This document shows, in pieces, positions 7,689 to 11,097 of a stretch of 11,097 nucleotides of DNA. The notes under the pieces are model-generated. The model made no database searches. It worked only from the letters and a program-made list of their open reading frames with translations, and was not told the origin of the DNA. Numbering within the stretch: the first letter of the stretch is position 1; the number at the start of each line of letters is the position of its first letter. A program made the position numbers and the translations under genes. Source of the DNA: Bryobacteraceae bacterium (GTDB lineage: Bacteria > Acidobacteriota > Terriglobia > Bryobacterales > Bryobacteraceae); the NCBI GenBank assembly GCA_030039005.1, contig JASHQT010000677.1, positions 1-11,097 on the forward strand, written 5' to 3'.

Positions 7689-7940
7689 TCAGTCGGAAGC
7701 CGCCGCCACGCCTTTGGGCGGCCGCAAAAACCCGGTAACCAAAAGGAACATGACCAAGCCAGCCCCGATATTGAGCAGCACCGGCCAGGTATCGCGTGAA
7801 AGGCTGATGATTTCACCCAAGCCGTGCATCTCGGCTATATCCTTGAACCAGCTACGGATGAAAATGAGAGATACGAGTTCGTATTGCTTGGCGATGGCTT
7901 GCGTTGTGGATTGGGGTAAAGCGCCGATCAGCGTCAGCAC
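7689..7940 (-). pseudogene. Middle fragment of the decayed membrane protein (83-codon open frame)
   Basis: If translated separately, this segment would start at GTG 7940 and give 83 residues: LPQSTTQAIAKQYELVSLIF, then a charged segment KDIAEMHGLGE, then a membrane span around LLNIGAGLVMFLLVTGFL and a tail ending AAASD. The GTG is probably not a true start, because well-formed hydrophobic sequence (AIYTPFSLFLFYE) lies immediately upstream in the same frame as far as the TAG at 7983-7985. I read it as the central part of the broken gene rather than an independent protein. Confidence 0.5.
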
Positions 7941-8180
7941 TTCGTAAAACAGAAATAAGCTGAAAGGCGTGTAAATGGCCGCCTAGATAGCTCTTTCCCA
8001 CAGCCGCGATTATTGGGGACGGCGAAGCAATCGTGCGGGCGACAACACCATCATGAGATGCACGAATAGGCCCGCCACGCTCACGTTCACCACAAGCCGA
8101 CTCAGCTGACTCTGGAGGCGCGGGGAATAGATGTCGTCGAAGATGGCGGCCAGGGACATTTTGCCGTTCGAAGCTCTCAT

Positions 8181-8360
8181 AGCTCCTCACCGATGAGATA
8201 AGGCAGTCGTGATTCCACTTTGAGCCATTCACTGACGACATGACAATGATCGGCGGTGGTGCGACATCTTTCTAACTCGCCGGCATCAAGGGCCGGTTTC
8301 CGGCAAGCGAAAGGAAGAAGAAATGCGAGGAAGCCTTCCGGAATAGGAGAATCTGCCCCA
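8181..8360. other. Divergent intergenic region between the decayed gene and the copper-storage gene
   Basis: These 180 bases separate the minus-strand pseudogene from the plus-strand csp-like gene and must hold the promoter of the latter. I see the Shine-Dalgarno of the decayed gene at 8183-8187 (reverse strand), AGGAG at 8346-8350 serving the ATG at 8361, and a GC-rich patch with repeated CCGG near 8279-8306. A weak sigma-70-like pair, TTGAGC at 8220 and GACAAT at 8242, is possible but not convincing. No CueR or CsoR operator is recognisable. Confidence 0.45.
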
Positions 8361-8711
8361 ATGTTAGTCAAGACCGATCTTCAATCGTGTATTGCTGAAT
8401 GCACTCGCTGTAACGTCGTCTGCACAACAACCATCCAGTATTGTTTGACCAAAGGCGGCAAGCACGCCGCAACCGAGCATATCCGCTTACTGCAGGATTG
8501 CGCGGAAATCTGTCTAACCGCTCGTGAGTTCATGCTTCGTGGCTCGGACATGCACGCGGCCGTGTGTGGCGTTTGCGCCGAGGTCTGCGATCGTTGCGTC
8601 CGGCGTTGCGAACAGGTCGCCGGCAGTGGAGACAGCCGCATTAACGAATGCGTCGAAGCCTGCCGCGAGTGTGCTCGTAGCTGTCACGAGATGGCTCTTC
8701 AAAGGCATTAA
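8361..8711 (+). CDS. Four-helix-bundle copper-storage protein (Csp/DUF326 family)
   Basis: This small protein of 116 residues carries 16 cysteines in repeated CxxxC and CxxC spacings spread over four predicted helices: CIAECTRCNVVC, then DCAEIC, then VCGVCAEVCDRCVRRC, then ECVEACRECARSC. This is the pattern of Csp proteins, in which cysteines line the core of a four-helix bundle and bind many Cu(I) ions. No signal peptide is seen, so it should act in the cytosol like Csp3 rather than the exported Csp1. The frame is open upstream to a GTG at 8256, but that extension is Arg-rich and not hydrophobic, whereas ATG 8361 has an AGGAG ribosome site; I chose 8361. It is followed by dps on the same strand. 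Confidence 0.88.
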   Translation: MLVKTDLQSCIAECTRCNVVCTTTIQYCLTKGGKHAATEHIRLLQDCAEICLTAREFMLRGSDMHAAVCGVCAEVCDRCVRRCEQVAGSGDSRINECVEACRECARSCHEMALQRH

Positions 8712-8858
8712 AGGTCGGGCGCGCTGTCAAACCGATTCGTCAAGAGAGCCGGCGTATCGACCTGCTGGAGGTCAGGCCACTTGCAAACGCTGCGCCAGCC
8801 GGCCTCGATTGCGCCTGTTGAATGGAATTGGATTTGCGTGACCGATGGTAGAGGAGAT
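8712..8858 (+). other. Spacer between the copper-storage gene and dps
   Basis: The 147-base gap holds no supported gene. A short GACCT/AGGTC inverted repeat with a five-base loop sits at 8759-8773; its stem is too short and lacks a T-tract, so it is not a convincing terminator. The dps ribosome site GAGGAG lies at 8851-8856. Whether dps has its own promoter here cannot be decided by eye. Confidence 0.35.
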
Positions 8859-9362
8859 ATGAAACACAATTCAAACGCAGTGGTATTGGACATCCCAACT
8901 GGTTTAGGCGAACAGTCGGTGAACGAGATCTCCGGCGCGCTACGGCAGTTGCTCGCTGATGCGTTCAGCCTGTACCTAAAGACCAAGAACTTTCACTGGC
9001 ACATGACCGGAAAACACTTTCGCGACTATCATCTCCTGCTGGACGAACATGCCGAGCAGATTTTCTCGATTACCGATGAGATTGCGGAACGTGCTCGCAA
9101 AATTGGAGGAACTACGATCAGATCGGTCACCGACATCTCGCGGCACCAGCGCCTTGCTGACAACAATGAACAGGGCGTTTCGCCGCGACAGATGCTGTCG
9201 GAACTTCGGGATGACAGCTTGCGGTTGACAGCATTCCTCCGTGAGGCACACGAGGTCTGCGCCAAGCACAATGATGTCGCCACAACCAGCCTTATCGAGG
9301 TGTGGATTGACCAAGCCGAGCGGCGAACGTGGTTCTTGAAAGAAATCGTCAGCGAAGTCTAG
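8859..9362 (+). CDS. dps: Dps-family ferritin (DNA-binding protein from starved cells)
   Basis: Dps dodecamers oxidise Fe(II), preferentially with H2O2, store the iron as mineral and often coat DNA. The 167-residue protein keeps all five ferroxidase ligands at the canonical spacing: H46 (in KTKNFHWHMTG), H58, D62, D73 and E77, equivalent to H51, H63, D67, D78 and E82 of E. coli Dps. The ligands should lie at subunit interfaces. The N-terminal tail is short and not Lys-rich, so DNA binding is uncertain. The ATG at 8859 follows GAGGAG closely. The frame is open further upstream to a TTG at 8781, but the added sequence is not Dps-like. The HD-domain gene starts 23 bases after the stop, so the two are probably co-transcribed. 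Confidence 0.92.
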   Translation: MKHNSNAVVLDIPTGLGEQSVNEISGALRQLLADAFSLYLKTKNFHWHMTGKHFRDYHLLLDEHAEQIFSITDEIAERARKIGGTTIRSVTDISRHQRLADNNEQGVSPRQMLSELRDDSLRLTAFLREAHEVCAKHNDVATTSLIEVWIDQAERRTWFLKEIVSEV

Positions 9363-9385
9363 CCAGGGCATAAAGGAGATCCATC

Positions 9386-10129
9386 GTGAGCAGTATCGAT
9401 TCAATCCCCTCCTTCGTTTCGGAGACGGCCGACATGCGGCCCAGTTTCCGCCGGCCTCGTGTCGTGATGCCGCTTTCCCCTCCGGCCGTCGGGTTACAAA
9501 AGGTCCAACCAGGCGTCCCGAATACACAGTTGACTCGTGAGGCAACCGGGCTCTTGCGCGAGTTTAGTACGCCACTTCTGTTCAACCATTCTCATCGAGT
9601 ATTTTTTTGGGCTAATGAAATGGGACGGCAGTCTCGACAGAAGTTCGATGCCGAGCTGTTGTTTGTGTGCGCCGCTTTTCACGACTTCGGGCTTCTGAAG
9701 AAGTTCAGCACGGCTGATGACCGGTTTGAAGTCGACAGCGCGAACGCCGTTCGTCAGTTCCTGGAGCATCACAATGTTCCCGCCGCCCGCATTCAAGTCG
9801 CCTGGGATGCAATCTCGCTGCATACCACTCCGGGCGTTGCAGCTTACAAGCCGATTGAAGTGGAACTCCTATACAAAGGCGTCGGACTGGATGTGTTGGG
9901 CATCGGTTATGAGGCGTTTGCCAGCGACGCGAGAGAGGAAGTGGTTGCTCAGTATCCTCGTGTTGATTTCAAGCACGAGATCGCAAGAGCGTTTCTCGGT
10001 GGCTTCGCGCACAAAACGCAAACAACGGAAGGCACTTGTAACGAGGACATCTGCTCGCACTTCATCCGCAACTATAAGCGGAGCAACTTTTACAACCAGA
10101 TTCAAGAGTCGCCGTTCGAGAACTCCTAA
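9386..10129 (+). CDS. HD-domain protein, cyanamide hydratase-like
   Basis: This 247-residue soluble protein has an HD-domain metal site: LLFNHSHRVFFW (H68 and H70), then AAFHDFGLL (H99 and D100), then an ISLHTTPG segment carrying a further histidine. The NHSxRV arrangement and overall length resemble the cyanamide hydratase-like HD proteins rather than nucleotide phosphohydrolases, but the substrate is unknown. About 45 Pro-rich residues precede the domain. The GTG at 9386 is supported by AAGGAG at 9373-9378; the next ATG, at 9434, lacks such a site. It sits 23 bases after dps and is probably in the same transcript. There is no signal peptide and no membrane span. Other roles for the HD fold, such as phosphodiesterase, cannot be excluded. 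Confidence 0.8.
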   Translation: MSSIDSIPSFVSETADMRPSFRRPRVVMPLSPPAVGLQKVQPGVPNTQLTREATGLLREFSTPLLFNHSHRVFFWANEMGRQSRQKFDAELLFVCAAFHDFGLLKKFSTADDRFEVDSANAVRQFLEHHNVPAARIQVAWDAISLHTTPGVAAYKPIEVELLYKGVGLDVLGIGYEAFASDAREEVVAQYPRVDFKHEIARAFLGGFAHKTQTTEGTCNEDICSHFIRNYKRSNFYNQIQESPFENS

Positions 10130-10297
10130 ACCACAACGATGCACAGACAATTGTAACTGGTGGCTACAAACGGACTCATTTCTGGTTATGGGACTCGATC
10201 GCCAGAACTCACGCATTAGTTCCTTGTTCTTCCCGTGATAGATAACTGGAGCGCCCGTAACAAACAAACACCAAGTTGAAAGGAATACAACACTCCA
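10130..10297 (+). other. Spacer before the 38-residue membrane protein
   Basis: This 168-base gap has a lower GC content than its surroundings. I find no gene, no strong hairpin with a T-tract and no clear promoter pair. AAGGA at 10280-10284 is a possible, somewhat distant, ribosome site for the ATG at 10298. Confidence 0.3.
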
Positions 10298-10414
10298 ATG
10301 AAAGATGATTCAGATTCGCTAGGTGCCGCCTTTGTGCTCGTTTTTGGCCTAAGTGCTGCTCTCGGCGCGCTCGGAGCAGTCACCTATCTCATTGCGTTCT
10401 TCATGCGAGGTTGA
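10298..10414 (+). CDS. Small single-span membrane protein (38 residues), unknown
   Basis: The frame encodes MKDDSDSLG, then a hydrophobic stretch of about 25 residues (AAFVLVFGLSAALGALGAVT and YLIAFF), then MRG and a stop. An acidic, charged N-terminus, one membrane helix with a small-residue GxxxG-like pattern and a basic end is the look of a genuine small membrane protein rather than a random frame. AAGGA lies 13 bases upstream, a little far. It is on the same strand as the HD gene and tail-to-tail with ctaD, so an accessory role in the respiratory complex is imaginable but unproven. I do not recognise the family. Confidence 0.45.
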   Translation: MKDDSDSLGAAFVLVFGLSAALGALGAVTYLIAFFMRG

Positions 10415-10733
10415 TTTCTAGCCCGCACAATTCGGCGATCTCAGTTATGACTCCTCGACGGTGATGTAACTCAGGGTCGCTTTCAGTGTCAGAAGAAGGA
10501 GCGACATTCGAGTGTGCTCGGCGAGAAGCCACGAATAGGCATCGCACGGACCGAAAGGCGCAGATGCCTTTCGCTAGGTGTTGTGACCGGGTGACCCGAA
10601 CCAAACGCTGACTCCGCCGAGAGATTCGCAGCTACCGCAGCCTTCCAATCCACATGCATCACGATGCAGCGATGATGGACGGGATGTCGAAGGGCACGCT
10701 CCAGCTGCTACGCAGTGTTCAAACGGGATTGTC
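10415..10733. other. Intergenic region between the small membrane protein and ctaD, no supported gene
   Basis: About 320 bases lie between two convergent genes. Several short open stretches occur on the minus strand, for example 10445-10576, which contains DAYSWLLAEHTRMSLLLL, but none has a start codon with a ribosome site. They may be chance frames or remnants of a lost gene downstream of ctaD. The only clear structure is the hairpin at 10552-10573. Confidence 0.4.
10552..10573. repeat. Perfect 8-bp inverted repeat (hairpin)
   Basis: CGAAAGGC and GCCTTTCG form a perfect eight-base stem around a six-base loop (GCAGAT). There is no T-tract on either side, so it is not a standard intrinsic terminator. 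It lies about 160 bases beyond the ctaD stop and could stabilise or end transcripts from either convergent gene. Confidence 0.4.
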
Positions 10734-11097
10734 TTACTCGTATTTCCAATCGGGATCTTCGGGATGTTTCAGGTCCCAGAGGGGGCGACGGCTGCGGACC
10801 CGGGGAACTGCCGCGTAGTTATAGGCCGGAGGTGGTGAACTGGTACTCCATTCGAGGGTCCATGCATCCCATGGATCATTGCCGGCGGGCTCGCCGCGAA
10901 AGTAAGACCATATGAGATTGGCGGCGAATGCCATTATTGCAGCGACCTGAAAAAATGCGCCGATCGTGATGATGACGTTCCAGATGTCCCAACCGCGTCC
11001 GGGCTCGTAGGTGTAGATTCGACGCGGCATTCCGAAAACACCAGGGATGTGCATGGTTGTGAAAGTGAGATGAAAGCCGATTACGAATAGCCAGAAA
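10734..11097 (-). CDS. ctaD: Cytochrome c oxidase subunit I (aa3 type), C-terminal part
   Basis: The frame is open to the right edge; the last 120 residues are present. They begin FWLFVIGFHLTFTTMHIPG, continue with the highly conserved VFGMPRRIYTYEPGRGWDIWN, one more membrane span (IITIGAFFQVAAIMAFAANL) and the cytoplasmic tail with DAWTLEWSTSSPPPAYN and SRRPLWDLKHPEDPDW. These are hallmarks of subunit I of the haem-copper oxidase, the proton-pumping terminal oxidase of the inner membrane. The haem and copper ligands lie upstream, outside the window. The apparent start at 11054 is an internal methionine. No subunit III gene follows within 320 bases, so ctaD appears to be last in its operon. 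Confidence 0.95.
   Translation of the reverse strand, partial: FWLFVIGFHLTFTTMHIPGVFGMPRRIYTYEPGRGWDIWNVIITIGAFFQVAAIMAFAANLIWSYFRGEPAGNDPWDAWTLEWSTSSPPPAYNYAAVPRVRSRRPLWDLKHPEDPDWKYE

Larger units (their letters stand above)
7492..8180 (-). pseudogene. Decayed multi-pass membrane protein gene (two stops, one frameshift, short C-terminus)
   Basis: Read from the ATG at 8180, which has AGGAG at 8183-8187, the frame begins MRASNGKMSLAAIFDDIYS and contains a hydrophobic span. It hits TAA at 8012-8010 and, eight codons later, TAG at 7985-7983. The same frame then continues as AAIYTPFSLFLFYEVL and runs to a stop at 7689. A second coherent segment, GFRLKSEVPELEKFIDRKKA, is open in another frame across 7700-7680 and runs to 7492. 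Protein-like sequence on both sides of each lesion suggests one ancestral gene of roughly 230 or more codons. I vaguely recall conserved uncharacterised membrane proteins with IYTPFS and IFYSD-type motifs, but cannot name the family. The C-terminus after FFYSDVF looks truncated or scrambled. Sequencing errors or two genuine short genes are the alternatives. Confidence 0.6.

Noticed and set aside
7852..8241. 129-codon minus-strand frame over the decayed membrane gene
   Set aside because: His/Arg/Ser-rich with no hydrophobic pattern; it is an out-of-frame reading of the pseudogene.
8220..8247. Possible sigma-70 promoter TTGAGC/GACAAT upstream of the copper-storage gene
   Set aside because: Both hexamers are poor matches and the spacer is 16 bases; it is indistinguishable from chance by eye.
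8256..8360. GTG-started N-terminal extension of the copper-storage protein, possibly a Tat signal
   Set aside because: It contains KGRRNARK but no hydrophobic core, while ATG 8361 has its own AGGAG ribosome site.
8759..8773. GACCT/AGGTC hairpin as a terminator after the copper-storage gene
   Set aside because: The stem is only five base pairs and no T-tract follows.
8781..8858. TTG-started extension of Dps
   Set aside because: The sequence is unlike Dps N-termini and the ATG at 8859 has GAGGAG directly upstream.
10401..10604. 67-codon minus-strand frame downstream of ctaD
   Set aside because: It overlaps the end of the small membrane protein, lacks a ribosome site and shows no recognisable domain.

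Overview
The window is about 11.1 kb of moderately GC-rich, densely coded bacterial DNA. The gene content points to an aerobic Gram-negative-type bacterium: a malonate decarboxylase operon, a probably periplasmic di-heme c-type cytochrome and an aa3-type cytochrome oxidase subunit I. I cannot place it more closely. A proteobacterium or acidobacterium would fit, but that is inference.

Region 1 (1-3029, + strand) is the 3' half of a biotin-independent malonate decarboxylase operon. It reads mdcE (cut by the left edge), mdcF (AEC-family malonate carrier), mdcG (2'-(5''-triphosphoribosyl)-3'-dephospho-CoA transferase to the acyl carrier subunit) and mdcH (malonyl transferase). The mdcF/mdcG and mdcG/mdcH junctions are both ATGA overlaps. 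Together these genes import malonate, build the holo-ACP and prime it with malonyl. The catalytic and ACP genes (mdcA, C, D) should lie left of the window.

Region 2 (3054-7464, + strand) follows 24 bases later and looks like the same transcription unit. It holds an OsmC-family thiol peroxidase, a dihydrolipoyl dehydrogenase starting on the base after the OsmC stop codon, a stand-alone phosphate acetyl/butyryltransferase with a strong Shine-Dalgarno, and a GTG-started di-heme cytochrome c peroxidase/MauG-like protein. OsmC beside Lpd suggests a lipoyl-dependent peroxide-reducing couple. The acyl-phosphate enzyme suggests handling of acetyl groups released from malonate.

Region 3 (7492-8180, - strand) is a decayed gene for a multi-pass membrane protein, with two in-frame stops, a frameshift and a shortened C-terminus. 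It converges on the cytochrome gene.

Region 4 (8361-10414, + strand) is a small metal/stress cluster: a 16-cysteine four-helix-bundle copper-storage protein (Csp/DUF326), a Dps ferritin with all five ferroxidase ligands, an HD-domain protein resembling cyanamide hydratases, and a 38-residue single-span membrane protein.

Region 5 (10415-11097) is about 320 bases with no supported gene, then the 3' end of ctaD (cytochrome c oxidase subunit I) on the - strand, cut by the right edge. I saw no rRNA, tRNA, CRISPR array, transposase or integrase.
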